Positions 33,603 through 45,900 of a stretch of 64,000 nucleotides of DNA are shown piece after piece. The position numbers were made by a program, and so were the translations under genes. This DNA is from Albugo candida (lineage: Eukaryota > Oomycota > Peronosporomycetes > Albuginales > Albuginaceae). How positions within the stretch are numbered: the first letter of the stretch is position 1; the number at the start of each line of letters is the position of its first letter. Location: NCBI GenBank assembly GCA_905220665.1, contig CAJNAR010000014.1, positions 1 to 64,000 of the forward strand, in the 5' to 3' direction. The notes under the pieces are model-generated. The model worked only from the letters and a program-made list of their open reading frames with translations, was not told the origin of the DNA and did no database searches.

Positions 33603-34007
33603 GTTGTAGTATTTCAGTCGAGTATTCTTTGTTGCGTGCTTCAAGTTATCAAGCTCGTAAAAGGTTGATCACAAAATGAAGATATGCTGTAGTCGCATTT
33701 CTCAAGGTTGCCATGCATGAATGGTATAGTCTGCGTGAGATTCTATCCCGATAAAGCACCCAAAATAGACTCTACCGCCTAAACCGAGGAATGGAGTGAT
33801 ACATCTGAACGCACGTGGTAGATTTCTTCTTTCTATGACTTTTCACTCTTCTATATCTTGTTAATAGGAGCAGAAAGAGAACAAGCTACAGAGGATGCTT
33901 GAAAGGAATATGTACCCTACCAGACTCTGTGTAGTATACGCAGTAGACAAAAAGTGGTGAAAATGATATATAGAAGCAACAAGACCTTCGTAGCTATCAT
34001 TTCGTGA

Positions 34008-34543
34008 TTAGTAGTAGCTTTGCGGCAGCACTCTATCAGTGACTCCGGTATTGGCACTAACTTTTGATTGAGTGGAAGTATTCGTGGAACGAACTGAAGC
34101 TGATGTAGGAATGTATGCGACGTGCTCACCGCGTAGAGCTGTTTATCTTGAGTTGTCTGGATGTGGTATGGACAATTTTGATATGGAAACTCTCTTGTAA
34201 AATCATTCGGAGCCCAATATGTCGAAAACGGAAGTTTTGGATGTTCGTATACGGCGACATAGAGTCCATTATTTTAGTGATGAACATGAATTTGAGCACA
34301 GCATTTCCCTGCAATACCCCTCTGTGCACTGAATCCTTTTTTCTTCCATTCGAATCTCCGTCCCCCTACTCTGCTGATTGAGTCCATATAAGCACGTTCA
34401 AAGTGTGGTAACCAGTCTAAGGGTTCGAAACTAGCGTTTTTCGTCTGGCACCACTCGTTCCCAAATGCCGGTGAAGAATACTTACATCCATCGAGCTTTC
34501 AGGGATGAGCCGTCTCTTTTGACGATAGAATATTTCGATTATT
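34008..34543 (-). pseudogene. GH6 deletion remnant (unit D)
   Basis: The same deletion remnant, with a cluster of differences from units A-C at about 34450-34550. The remnant nearer the centre (36391-36882) is also diverged there, so this may be another conversion tract or an older copy. Confidence 0.7.
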
Positions 34544-35417
34544 CTTTTAAATCTGGCTCCCACTTATTGCATTGCGCGTTTTTGTTTGTAGTCGAGCTGT
34601 TGCGAAATTCAACGTACCTACGGCACTAACACTTAGATGGGTCAAACACATTATGAATGCATACAGGTCCTTAATCTAATCGATATTCATCGCTCTGTAG
34701 GTTGCAAGCACAGCTATAATGCGACTGAGTTTATCCCGCTCTATTTTCCTTTTTACAATGCATTCCCTGGCTACAAATTCGTCACGTGATCGTCATTCGA
34801 ATTTTGCGTTACCTTTACTTCACATATATCGTTTTTAAAACCGACAAATCTTTAATTTGAGTTTCATTGATGACGTATACTTCAATGGAAACTATGTCTT
34901 CGAAAAGTTACATGGTCTTTAAAGCCATGACTCGTTCATCAGATTGTCAGACACATGTGTGGTCGTATGATGTGAATTGTTTATCTTAAATATGTCACCC
35001 ACGGTTAATGTCGCGTGATACTATTTCACTCCATGGATACACGCGATTATATGAATCGGTATTCGCTTTCGGCCCAAATCTACGATATCTGAAAAGCTAA
35101 ACCAAAATACTAAAGTCACGTGGTGAAGAGCCCTTCAGTGTGATTCTCGGACGCTAATATTCCAAGATATCTGCAAGTGTACGGCGCGCGGAAGAACAAA
35201 ATGTTTTGTCGATATGTACATGTATTTGACGTAGAGCTACCAAAAACCAAACACATTTAATGTAGACGTGGTCGACCATTTCCATTGTCTGGATATGAAA
35301 TTCTCAACGTAAATCTATCAGCTAACACAAACAAAGAGTGCGGAAAGAAGCGCCTGGTTCAGGACCAATTCCGTCACGATATCAGCCTCCACCTCAAACG
35401 CCACATCCAAGACCATC

Positions 35418-35990
35418 TCAAACTCTACCTCCAATTCCACCTCCAAGGCCACCTCCGAAACCACCGCCAAGGCCTCCTCCTCCTCCATGACCACCGCCAT
35501 GACCGTATCTATGCCCTCCTCCACCTCCTCCGCCACCACCGCCACCTCCATGGCCACCACCAATACCGCCTCCAAGACCACCTCCGAAACCCCCTCCAAT
35601 GCCACCACCATGACCGCTTCTATGACGTCCCCCTCCTCCTCCTCCTCCTCCTCCTCCTCCTCCTCCTCCTCCACCACCTCCTCCTCCAAGACTACGCCCA
35701 ACTCCACCTCCAAGACCACCACCGATGCCACCTCCAAGACCACCCCCTCCTCCTCCTCCTCCACCACCACCCCCACCTCCATGACCACCTCCATGGCCGC
35801 CACCATGACCACCACCATGACCACCACCATGACCGCCACCATGACCACCACCATGACCACCACCATGACCACCACCAATGCCACCACCAATGCCCCCTCC
35901 AAAACCACCTCCAAAACCACCATGACCTTGATGTAGACCCTCGACTCTAGAATACTTATCGTCTTCCTTCGGTCTGGAACTTCATGTTGT
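35418..35990 (-). pseudogene. Glycine-rich gene lacking its signal region (unit E)
   Basis: The glycine tract and end match type 1 genes, but 161 bp that in the other units encode most of the signal peptide and the whole charged region are deleted at about 35966. The ATG is left in another frame because 161 is not a multiple of three. The GGGH tract is as long as in unit A. It is not expected to give a secreted product. Confidence 0.75.
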
Positions 35991-36390
35991 AGTATTTCAG
36001 TCGAGTATTCTTTGTTGCGTGCTTCAAGTTATCAAGCTCGTAAAAGGTTGATCACAAAATGAAGATATGCTGTAGTCGCATTTCTCAAGGTTGCCATGCA
36101 TGAATGGTATAGTCTGCGTGAGATTCTATCCCGATAAAGCACCCAAAATAGACTCTACCGCCTAAACCGAGGAATGGAGTGATACATCTGAACGCACGTG
36201 GTAGATTTCTTCTTTCTATGACTTTTCACTCTTCTATATCTTGTTAATAGGAGCAGAAAGAGAACAAGCTACAGAGGATGCTTGAAAGGAATATGTACCC
36301 TACCAGACTCTGTGTAGTATACGCAGTAGACAAAAAGTGGTGAAAATGATATATAGAAGCAACAAGACCTTCGTAGCTATCATTTCGTGA

Positions 36391-36882
36391 TTAGTAGTAG
36401 CTTTGGTCTGACTTGCATACGGCAGTGCTCTATCAGTGACTTCGGTACTGGCACTAAATTTTGATTTAGTGGACGCATTCGTGGAATCAACTGAAGCTGT
36501 TACGCCAATGTATGTGATGTGCTTAATCGGTTGTCAATATGACGAAAGTGAGACATTTTGAAGTCGTATTCGGCGATAAGAGTCTATTATTCTACAGATG
36601 AACATTATTTTAGGTACAGCATTCCCCCTTTAATTGCTGTCCGTGCACTGAATCCTTTGTTCTCCCACTCCATTTCCCAGCGCTCTCCTCTGCTTCTTGA
36701 ATCCAGATAAGCACATTCAAAGTATCGTAACCAGTGTAATAATTTAATACCAGCGTTTCTGGTCTTGTACCACTCGTTCTCAAATGCCGGTGAAGAATAC
36801 TTACATCCATCGAGCTGTCAGGAATGAACAGTTTCTTTTGACGACACGACATTTCGTTCATTCTTTCAAACCTTACTCCCAT
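36391..36882 (-). pseudogene. Diverged GH6 deletion remnant (unit E)
   Basis: This is the least decayed in frame: the minus strand reads MSCRQKKLF, then GYDTLNVLIWIQEAEESAG and SGRTKDSVHG, which aligns directly with GYDALDAFIWVKPAGESDG and GRTKDSMQG of the 1637 gene. The catalytic middle is missing as in the other remnants. About 37115-37940, further upstream on the minus strand, is similar to the promoter region of the 1637 gene. Confidence 0.75.
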
Positions 36883-36989
36883 TTATTGCATTTATCATTT
36901 TGGTTAATAGTTGAACTGGATTGCGATTTTCAATTTACATCTGCACTTATACTTAAATGTGTGAAACATATTATGAATGCATACAGGTC

Positions 36990-38739
36990 CTAAGTCTTGG
37001 TCGGAAGCCCTCTCTTTGAAGATTCCGTTTACAGCTATAATGTGACTGATATTTGCCCGCTATATCATTCATTTTCAGTGGAAACCGTTTTTACACAGCT
37101 ATTATCGGCCAGGCATTCCTCAGGTGATCGTCATCCATATAGGAATGTTGAAGATTGGAACTACTAGCCGTGTCCTAGTACAAGCTAGGATTTGCGTTAT
37201 TGAATACTCCATACCATGAATAGTCCGACTCTCCGACGTATCGTACGGTAGGTACACATTTGGTACATTGTACCATTTATGCATCAAAAATGTACTATCC
37301 ACAAGGGTAGGATTTTGTTAGCAAAGGGCAACATCTCAGCCTTTTTCTGCTTTTGATCGTTCATGTGTGAAGGAGAGGCTCTGAAAAAGCCCCGTTGCCG
37401 AGAAATGGCAAAAAACGACTTGAGAGTGAAAACGAGAAACAGTAAGAGCAGGACAGTTGTTGGATTTCGGATAAAATGATCAATCACAGAAGCTTGGTGG
37501 CGGATGACTTTGCGTTCTTCGGGCTCTATGCTCCGTCAACCCTCAACCCTAAACCCAAGCTCATCTGAAGTCGGACAGCACGCAAATATGCATGTAATAT
37601 GCCTGATATGCACATATCTGACGATCTCCTTCGACCGGATACGTCAAGGTAGCGTACCCTACTTACCTACCCCTTGACCTTTTAATTAGCCAAAAACATT
37701 TTTATATACTCTGTCATTGGATAAAACTACGCGGATATGATTCTATCTGCTCGTCCATGGCATACAAACACTAAGTCGGGTCGGAGAAGTGACGATATTC
37801 ATCTATACATGGTTTTTGATTGCTTGGATAACGTATTCTACACAAAATAGTCTGGTTTATAAAATGTTGATTAACAACTGGCAAGCAGTAACTAGCGACA
37901 ATGGGATCTGACAGCAATCATTAGCATGCAAGAACCTAGGGTACAAGCTTCATTGTGGCGGAGGCGATTCCTCACGAATTTTTTGCTCATTTCGGCACTG
38001 CCAAATCTATTGGTCTGATTCATTGATCGAGTTTGATCGCAAGTGTGGCACTTCGATATTAGTCAGCTTGCAAGGTGTTTTTCTCAGGAAAGAGATACGG
38101 ATGCTAGAGTTCGATGTCCTGCTTGGCGACACCGAAAGGGACGACATAATCGAGCAAGATGGTTGCATTAGCGCAATACTTGTTTCGCAGGGAAAGACCA
38201 AAGTAGAAATACGGAGATAAACCAAGTGTCTTGATAATGTCGTGATTGTCTCACTCTAAGTATCATCAGGGTTGTACTCTCATTCGCAAGGAAAAGAAAT
38301 CGTAACAAGCGCCCTTTGGTGTGATGATGAGAAGTTGCAAGTGTAAAGTTTTTCAAGCTTGGACGACTTCTTTCACTGGTTGACAGACGGTCCGGCCATC
38401 CTTAACGTGAAGACAATGATGCAGATTTTCCAAAAATGTTGGCGATGTTTCCAGATCTTCCAATCTGCAAAATAATGTGTTCAAAATTTAATGAATAGAT
38501 CACTTCAAAATTTTCTGCTTGGTAACGTGATCGTCACTCATTTATGACGTTGCAGACTTATTACAATTTCGCTCAACCTGTCAAAGAAAGCTATCTGAAC
38601 AAAAGTCTGGGAATTTTACCAGATATTTTGAGCAAGCCACGCACAACTCCGCTGCCGTACCACGGATTTAATGGTCTTGATGTTGTGCTCATAGCATTCA
38701 CGGTTCGCGGTCCAGTCTACTGGTTCTTCTTCATATCAC
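36990..38739. other. Palindrome centre, mostly decayed GH6 flank
   Basis: There is no gene. 37115-37133 has a copy of the conserved upstream box on the minus strand, and 37800-37940 is a diverged reverse copy of about 1040-1240 (for example GAATACGTTATCCAAG against the GH6 flank). The frames at 37284-37487 (minus) and 38023-38220 (plus) are not recognisable. Confidence 0.45.
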
Positions 38740-39675
38740 ATCAAGTCCGGTCCTGATTCTTTGAAAAACCAATTTTCGACCTGTCGGGGCTTTCTGATTC
38801 GTGTCGAAAATTCAAATCGGATCGTTGTTGGCATTCCGCGATAGAGTATTTCTCCTGCAGAATTTTCAGCATAAAAACCTCCTTGCAGCTGGCCCTCCTG
38901 GCAGTTAATCGTGTGTTCTGCCAGAACATTCTTTATCACTTTCTTCCAGGATTTTGAGCCACGCATAAGCATAGATATCTATGTAGTCGATTTCCTTAGT
39001 TGGTAGACGACCAATAACTGTAAGTGCATTATAAAAAGTTGCGTCATTCTTTTTGATGTGACGGTGGAACACTATTGCGAGAAGTATCAATGATGCACTC
39101 GACCTCACGCCCTTCGATGTTTGATATCGTTCGCAACATTCGTGCATCTCCTCTAAAGCTCGATTTGCCATGTTTACAGCGATGCCTGCACACTTTACGT
39201 TACGATCGAGTCGATTCATCTTTGCCATCACTTGAGCGTCATTAGCAATAGTAAGTTCCACAATGCTATGTCTATTGAGCGTGAGGATAGAGCACAACGA
39301 TAGCTAAAATCATAATTCTTCATGATTAACGTTTGCGGATTCGGATAACCATCGACAGCGAGTAAGCCTATAGTGTCAGGTTCCAGTATATGAAAAAATA
39401 GATTACCTTTTTATTCACATTGCCATCCACCAAATTCTGTGTAAATACCTTGCAATCTTCAGCATCCTTATTGCTGCCGGAAGATGAGAACTTGTCTTAG
39501 TTCTATCGACGATGATCACGTTTTCACTATAAATTAGACTATAAAAAATTCAATGATGGGCAACGTCTAGTTTCTATCCTTATGTACAAGACTACTAACG
39601 CCGAAGTACACGTTTTCGTAAGCTGACGGATATTCTCTTCTCGATTTGTATACCATCACGCCATCGCAATGCTGG
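38740..39675 (-). pseudogene. GH6 pseudogene related to the 20649 gene
   Basis: Minus-strand pieces cover most of a GH6 domain: a WYTDR-like start region (39660-39580), the SSSGSN region (about 39480), an EPDT-like piece (about 39380), NDAQVMAKMNRLDRNVKC, IAVNMANRALEEMHECCER, RLPTKEIDYIDIYAYAWLK and CSGRTHD. The order and sequence follow the 20649 gene rather than the 1637 gene. Stops and frameshifts break it between the EPD and NDAQ regions and again before the end. Confidence 0.85.
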
Positions 39676-39743
39676 CCAATTTTTCAATACAGACTTCAGC
39701 AAAGAGAAAACAAATTGCCTCTACGTTTATCATTCCCATTTGG

Positions 39744-39763
39744 ATGACGATCACGTGACGAAT
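39744..39763 (+). promoter_or_regulatory. Conserved upstream box (unit F)
   Basis: GATGACGATCACGTGACGAA with the palindromic TCACGTGA core, in plus orientation before the unit F remnant. It matches the block at 1280-1299 with a single base difference. Confidence 0.4.
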
Positions 39764-39929
39764 CTGTAACCGAGGAATGCAATGTAAAAATCTTTTACCT
39801 CGCGAAATGAAGTTATAGCGTGCTAGTACTGTATCAGTCGCATCATAGCTGTAATCGGGACCTTTAAAAAGGAAAAAAATGACCGCTAAGGGGTCCTTGC
39901 ACAGAAATACTGTGCTGCAAGTCATGTTC

Positions 39930-40140
39930 TTCTCTGAAACAATGGGCTCTTTGTCGCCGAGTACGAATATAAAATGGTTCTCTTTTCCTCATCTTGACCT
40001 CCGGTTAAGCACATAACATACATTTGCGTAACAGCTTCAGTTGGTTTCACGAATGCTTCAACTGAATCAAAGTTCAGTGCCAATACCGAAGTTACTGATA
40101 AAGCGCTGCCGTATGCAAGTCAGACCAAAGCTACTACTAA
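39930..40140 (+). pseudogene. GH6 3' end remnant (unit F)
   Basis: It begins with sequence like GH6 around the VFVAEYDYPK region (GTCGCCGAGTACGAAT) and continues into the conserved tail ending CTACTACTAA. GH6 promoter-like sequence lies just upstream (39730-39870), so more of the gene has been lost here than in the other remnants. Confidence 0.65.
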
Positions 40141-40545
40141 TCACGAAATGATAGCTACGAAGGTCTTGTTGCTTCTATATATCATTTTCACCACTTTTTG
40201 TCTACTGCGTATACTACACAGAGTCTGGTAGGGTACATATTCCTTTCAAGCATCCTCTGTAGCTTGTTCTCTTTCTGCTCCTATTAACAAGATATAGAAG
40301 AGTGAAAAGTCATAGAAAGAAGAAATCTACCACGTGCGTTCAGATGTATCACTCCATTCCTCGGTTTAGGCGGTAGAGTCTATTTTGGGTGCTTTATCGG
40401 GATAGAATCTCACGCAGACTATACCATTCATGCATGGCAACCTTGAGAAATGCGACTACAGCATATCTTCATTTTGTGATCAACCTTTTACGAGCTTGAT
40501 AACTTGAAGCACGCAACAAAGAATACTCGACTGAAATACTACAAC

Positions 40546-41246
40546 ATGAAGTTCCAGACCGCAACACATTCGATCTCAGCGGCAGCATTGATACTCTTTA
40601 CGGGAAATTTCTGTGAGGGAAATTATGTGCAACAAGTACAATCTAGCAAACAACCTTTGAACAATGGTGATCTGAAGGATGGAAGAGAAGTCGAACAGTA
40701 TCAGCAGAGACAAGCGATTCGAAGAGAAGACGATAAGTATTCTAGAGTCGAGGGTCTACATCAAGGTCATGGTGGTTTTGGAGGTGGTTTTGGAGGGGGC
40801 ATTGGTGGTGGCATTGGTGGTGGTCATGGTGGTGGTCATGGTGGTGGTCATGGTGGTCATGGTGGTGGTCATGGTGGCGGCCATGGAGGTGGTCATGGAG
40901 GTGGGGGTGGTGGTGAGGAGGAGGAGGAGGGGGTGGTCTTGGAGGTGGCATCGGTGGTGGTCTTGGAGGTGGAGTTGGGCGTAGTCTTGGAGGAGGAGGT
41001 GGTGGAGGAGGAGGAGGAGGAGGAGGAGGAGGGGGACGTCATAGAAGCGGTCATGGTGGTGGCATTGGAGGGGGTTTCGGAGGTGGTCTTGGAGGCGGTA
41101 TTGGTGGTGGCCATGGAGGTGGCGGTGGTGGCGGAGGAGGTGGAGGAGGGCATAGATACGGTCATGGCGGTGGTCATGGAGGAGGAGGAGGCCTTGGCGG
41201 TGGTTTCGGAGGTGGCCTTGGAGGTGGAATTGGAGGTAGAGTTTGA
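40546..41246 (+). pseudogene. Frameshifted type 1 glycine-rich gene (unit F)
   Basis: The only type 1 copy in the right arm. The first about 120 codons are normal (signal peptide, RQAIRREDD, GGGH repeats), but near 40914 one G is missing against unit B, moving translation into a Glu/Val frame (EEEEEGVVLEV) to a stop at 41346. The length to the ordinary stop at 41246 is 701 bases, one short of a multiple of three. A single-base assembly error in the G-rich tract is possible. Confidence 0.75.
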
Positions 41247-42120
41247 GATGGTCTTGGATGTGGCGTTTGAGGTGGAGGCTGATGTCGTGACGGAATTGGT
41301 CCTGAACCAGGCGCTTCTTTCCGCACTCTTTGTTTGTGTTAGCTGATAGATTTACGTTGAGAATTTCATATCCAGACAATGGAAATGGTCCATCACGTCT
41401 ACCATGAATGTGTGTGGTTATAGGTAGCTGTACGTCAAATACATGTACATATCGAGAAAACATTTTGTGCTTTCGCACGCCGTACACTAGCAGATATCTT
41501 GGAATATTAGCGTCCGAGAATCACACTGAAGGGCTCTTCACCACGTGACATTAGTATTTTGGTTTAGCTTTTCAGGTATCTTAGATTTGGGCCGAAAGCG
41601 AATACCGATTCATATAGTCGCATATATTCTCTGAGTAAAATAGTATCACGCGACATTAACCGTGGGTGATATATTTAAGATAAACAATTCACATCATACG
41701 ATCACACATGTGTCTGACAATCTGATGAACGAGTCATGGCTTTAAAGACCATGTAACTTTTCGAAGACATAGTTTCCATAGAAGTATACGTCATCAATGA
41801 AACTCAAATCAAAGATTTGTCGGTTTCAAAAACGATATATGTGAAGGATAGGTAACGCAAAATTCGAATGACGATCACGTGACGAATTTGTAGCCAGGGA
41901 ATGCATTTTAAAAAGGAAAATAGAGCGCGATAAACTCAGTCGCATTATAGCTGTCATTGCAACCTGTAGAGCGATGAATATCGATTAGATTAAGGACCTG
42001 TATGCATTCACAATATGTTTGACCCATCTAAGTGTAAGTGCCGTAGGTACGTTCAATATCGCAACCAGCTCTACTATAAACAAAAACGCGCAATGCAATA
42101 AGTGGGAGCCAGATTTGAAA

Positions 42121-42657
42121 GAATAACCGGAATATCCTATCGTCAAAAGAGACGGCTCATCCCTGAAAGCTTGATGGATGTAAGTATTCTTCACCGGCAT
42201 TTGGGAACGAGTAGTGCCAGACGAAAAACGCTAGTATCGGACCCTCAGACTGGTTACCACACTTTGAACGTGCTTATATGGACTCAATCAGCAGAGTAGG
42301 GGGACGGAGATTCGAATGGAAGAAAAAAGGATTCAGTGCACAGAGGGGTATTGCAGGGAAATGCTGTGCTCAAATTCATGTTCATCACTAAAATAATGGA
42401 CTCTATGTCGCCGTATACGAACATCCAAAACTTCCGTTTTCGACATATTGGGCTCCGACTGATTTTACAAGAGAGTTTCCATATCAGAAATCTCCATACC
42501 GCATCCAGACAACTCACGATAAACAGATCTACGCGGTGAGCACGTCGCATACATTACTACATCAGCTTCAGTTCGTCCCACGAATACTTCCACTGAATTA
42601 AAATTCAGTGCCAATACCGAAGTCACTGATAGAGCGCTGCCGCAAAGCTACGACTAA
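42121..42657 (+). pseudogene. GH6 deletion remnant (unit G)
   Basis: Plus-strand remnant: QKRRLIPESLM (matching QKRRLISKST of the 1637 gene), then GYHTLNVLIWTQSAE-stop, a shifted KDSVHRGVLQ block and the GH6 tail ending at a TAA at 42655. The conserved upstream box is at 41869-41888. The next glycine-rich gene starts about 400 bp downstream. Confidence 0.75.
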
Positions 42658-43062
42658 TCACGAAATGATAGCTACGAAGGTCTTGTTGCTTCTATATATC
42701 ATTTTCACCACTTTTTGTCTACTGCGTATACTACACAGAGTCTGGTAGGGTACATATTCCTTTCAAGCATCCTCTGTAGCTTGTTCTCTTTCTGCTCCTA
42801 TTAACAAGATATAGAAGAGCGGTAAGCCACAGAAAGAAGAAATCAACCACCTGCGTTCATATGTATCAATCTATTCTTCGGCCTGGGCGGTAGACTCTGT
42901 TTCGGGTGCTTTAGCGGGATAGAATCTCACGCAGACTATACCGTTCATGCATGGCAAACTTGAGAAATGCGACTAAAGCATATCTTCATTTTGTGATCAA
43001 CCGCTTACGAGCTTGATAACTTGAAGCACGTAACAAAAAACACTCGACTGAAAAACTACAAC

Positions 43063-43583
43063 ATGAAGTTCCAGACCGCAACATATTCGATCTCAGCGGC
43101 AGCATTGATACTCTTTACGGGCAATTCTTGTGAGGGACATCACCACCATCGAGGTTACTATAGAGGTTACTATAAAGGTTACTATAGAGGTCACTATAGA
43201 GACCACTATGGAGGTGGGGGTGTTGGAGGAGGAGGAGGTGGAGGAGGAGGAGGTGGAGGAGGAGGAGGTGGGGGAGGAGGGGGGGGTGGTCTTGGAGGTG
43301 GCGTTGGAGGTGGAGGTGGGGGGGTGGTCTTGGAGGTGGCGTTGGAGGTGGAGGTGGCATAGGAGCTGGAGGTGGCATTGGAGGTGGAGGTGGCATAGGA
43401 GCTGGAGGTGGCATTGGAGGTGGAGGTGGCCTAGGAGCTGGAGGTGGCCTTGGAGGTGGCGTTGGAGTTGGTGGTGGTGTTGGAGGTGGTGTTGGAGGTG
43501 GCATTGGAGGTGGCGTTGGAGTTGGTGGAGGTGGAGGTGGAGGCGGAGGTGGAGGTGGAGGTGGTTATGGAGGTGGTCATTGA
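43063..43583 (+). pseudogene. Frameshifted type 2 glycine-rich gene (unit G)
   Basis: The start is MKFQTATYSISAAALILFTG, close to type 1, but after the signal peptide the protein is HHHH followed by RGYYRGYYKGYYRGHYRDHY and then glycine. Near 43320 a G-run indel moves the frame to VVLEVALEVEVA and a stop at 43362. The ordinary type 2 end (YGGGH-stop) lies at 43583, out of frame (521 bases). Confidence 0.72.
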
Positions 43584-44434
43584 TGTGGAGGATGATGTCG
43601 TGACGGAATCGGTGCTGAACCCGGCGCTTCATTCCGCACTCTTTGTTTGTGATACCTTGATAGATTTACGTTTAGAAGTTCATGTCGAGACAATGGAAAT
43701 GGTCCATCACGTCTACCATGAATGTGTGTGGTTATAGGTAGCTGTACGTCAAATACATGTACATATCGAGAAAACATTTTGTGCTTTCGCACGCCGTACA
43801 CTAGCAGATATCTTGGAATATTAGCGTCCGAGAATCACACTGAAGGGCTCTTCACCACGTGACATTAGTATTTTGGTTTAGCTTTTCAGGTATCTTAGAT
43901 TTGGGCCGAAAGCGAATACCGATTCATATAGTCGCATATATTCTCTGAGTAAAATAGTATCACGCGACATTAACCGTGGGTGATATATTTAAGATAAACA
44001 ATTCACATCATACGATCACACATGTGTCTGACAATCTGATGAACGAGTCATGGCTTTAAAGACCATGTAACTTTTCGAAGACATAGTTTCCATAGAAGTA
44101 TACGTCATCAATGAAACTCAAATCAAAGATTTGTCGGTTTCAAAAACGATATATGTGAAGGATAGGTAACGCAAAATTCGAATGACGATCACGTGACGAA
44201 TTTGTAGCCAGGGAATGCATTTTAAAAAGGAAAATAGAGCGCGATAAACTCAGTCGCATTATAGCTGTCATTGCAACCTGTAGAGCGATGAATATCGATT
44301 AGATTAAGGACCTGTATGCATTCACAATATGTTTGACCCATCTAAGGGTAAGTGCCGTAGGTACGTTCAATATCGCAACCAGCTCTACTACAAACAAAAA
44401 CGCGCAATGCAATAAGTGGGAGCCAGATTTGAAA

Positions 44435-44971
44435 GAATAACCGGAATATCCTATCGTCAAAAGAGACGGCTCATCCCTGAAAGCTTGATGGATGTAAGTA
44501 TTCTTCACCGGCATTTGGGAACGAGTAGTGCCAGACGAAAAACGCTAGTATCGGACCCTCAGACTGGTTACCATACTTTGAACGTGCTTATATGGACTCA
44601 ATCAGCAGAGTAGGGGGACGGAGATTCGAATGGAAGAAAAAAGGATTCAGTGCACAGAGGGGTATTGCAGGGAAATGCTGTGCTCAAATTCATGTTCATC
44701 ACTAAAATAATGGACTCTATGTCGCCGTATACGAACATCCAAAACTTCCGTTTTCGACATATTGGGCTCCGACTGATTTTACAAGAGAGTTTCCATATCA
44801 GAAATCTCCATACCGCATCCAGACAACTCACGATAAACAGATCTACGCGGTGAGCACGTCGCATACATTACTACATCAGCTTCAGTTCGTCCCACGAATA
44901 CTTCCACTGAATTAAAATTCAGTGCCAATACCGAAGTTACTGATAGAGCGCTGCCGCAAAGCTACGACTAA
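44435..44971 (+). pseudogene. GH6 deletion remnant (unit H)
   Basis: The same remnant as in unit G, 2314 bp further on and nearly identical. It keeps the upstream box at about 44183-44202. Confidence 0.72.
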
Positions 44972-45376
44972 TCACGAAATGATAGCTACGAAGGTCTTGT
45001 TGCTTCTATATATCATTTTCACCACTTTTTGTCTACTGCGTATACTACACAGAGTCTGGTAGGGTACGTATTCCTTTCAAGCATCCTCTGTAGCTTGTTC
45101 TCTTTCTGCTCCTATTAACAAGATATAGAAGAGCGGTAAGCCACAGAAAGAAGAAATCAACCACCTGCGTTCATATGTATCAATCTATTCTTCGGCCTGG
45201 GCGGTAGACTCTGTTTCGGGTGCTTTAGCGGGATAGAATCTCACGCAGACTATACCGTTCATGCATGGCAAACTTGAGAAATGCGACTAAAGCATATCTT
45301 CATTTTGTGATCAACCGCTTACGAGCTTGATAACTTGAAGCACGTAACAAAAAACACTCGACTGAAAAACTACAAC

Positions 45377-45900
45377 ATGAAGTTCCAGACCGCAACATAT
45401 TCGATCTCAGCGGCAGCATTGATACTCTTTACGGGCAATTCTTGTGAGGGACATCACCACCATCGAGGTTACTATAGAGGTTACTATAAAGGTTACTATA
45501 GAGGTCACTATAGAGACCACTATGGAGGTGGGGGTGTTGGAGGAGGAGGAGGTGGAGGAGGAGGAGGTGGAGGAGGAGGAGGGGAGGAGGAGGAGGGGGT
45601 GGTCTTGGAGGTGGCGTTGGAGGTGGAGGTGGCATTGGAGGAGGTCTTGGAGGTGGCGTTGGAGGTGGAGGTGGCATAGGAGCTGGAGGTGGCATTGGAG
45701 GTGGAGGTGGCATAGGAGCTGGAGGTGGCATTGGAGGTGGAGGTGGCCTAGGAGCTGGCGGTGGTGTTGGAGGTGGCGTTGGAGTTGGTGGTGGTGTTGG
45801 AGGTGGTGTTGGAGGTGGCATTGGAGGTGGCGTTGGAGTTGGTGGAGGTGGAGGTGGAGGCGGAGGTGGAGGTGGAGGTGGTTATGGAGGTGGTCATTGA
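45377..45900 (+). pseudogene. Frameshifted type 2 glycine-rich gene (unit H)
   Basis: A type 2 N-terminus, then a shift near 45580 in the GGA/GGG tract into EEEEGVVLEV, stopping at 45679. The span to the ordinary stop is 524 bases, not a multiple of three. The lesion differs from that of unit G, so the two copies broke independently. Confidence 0.72.

Noticed and set aside
37535..37556. Short CCCTCAACCCTAAACCC stretch resembling telomeric repeat
   Set aside because: Only about one and a half imperfect repeats occur, far too few to call an interstitial telomere.
43140..43220. 12 bp repeats in type 2 genes as a separate minisatellite feature
   Set aside because: They are in frame and encode the GYY repeats of the protein, so they are described with the gene.
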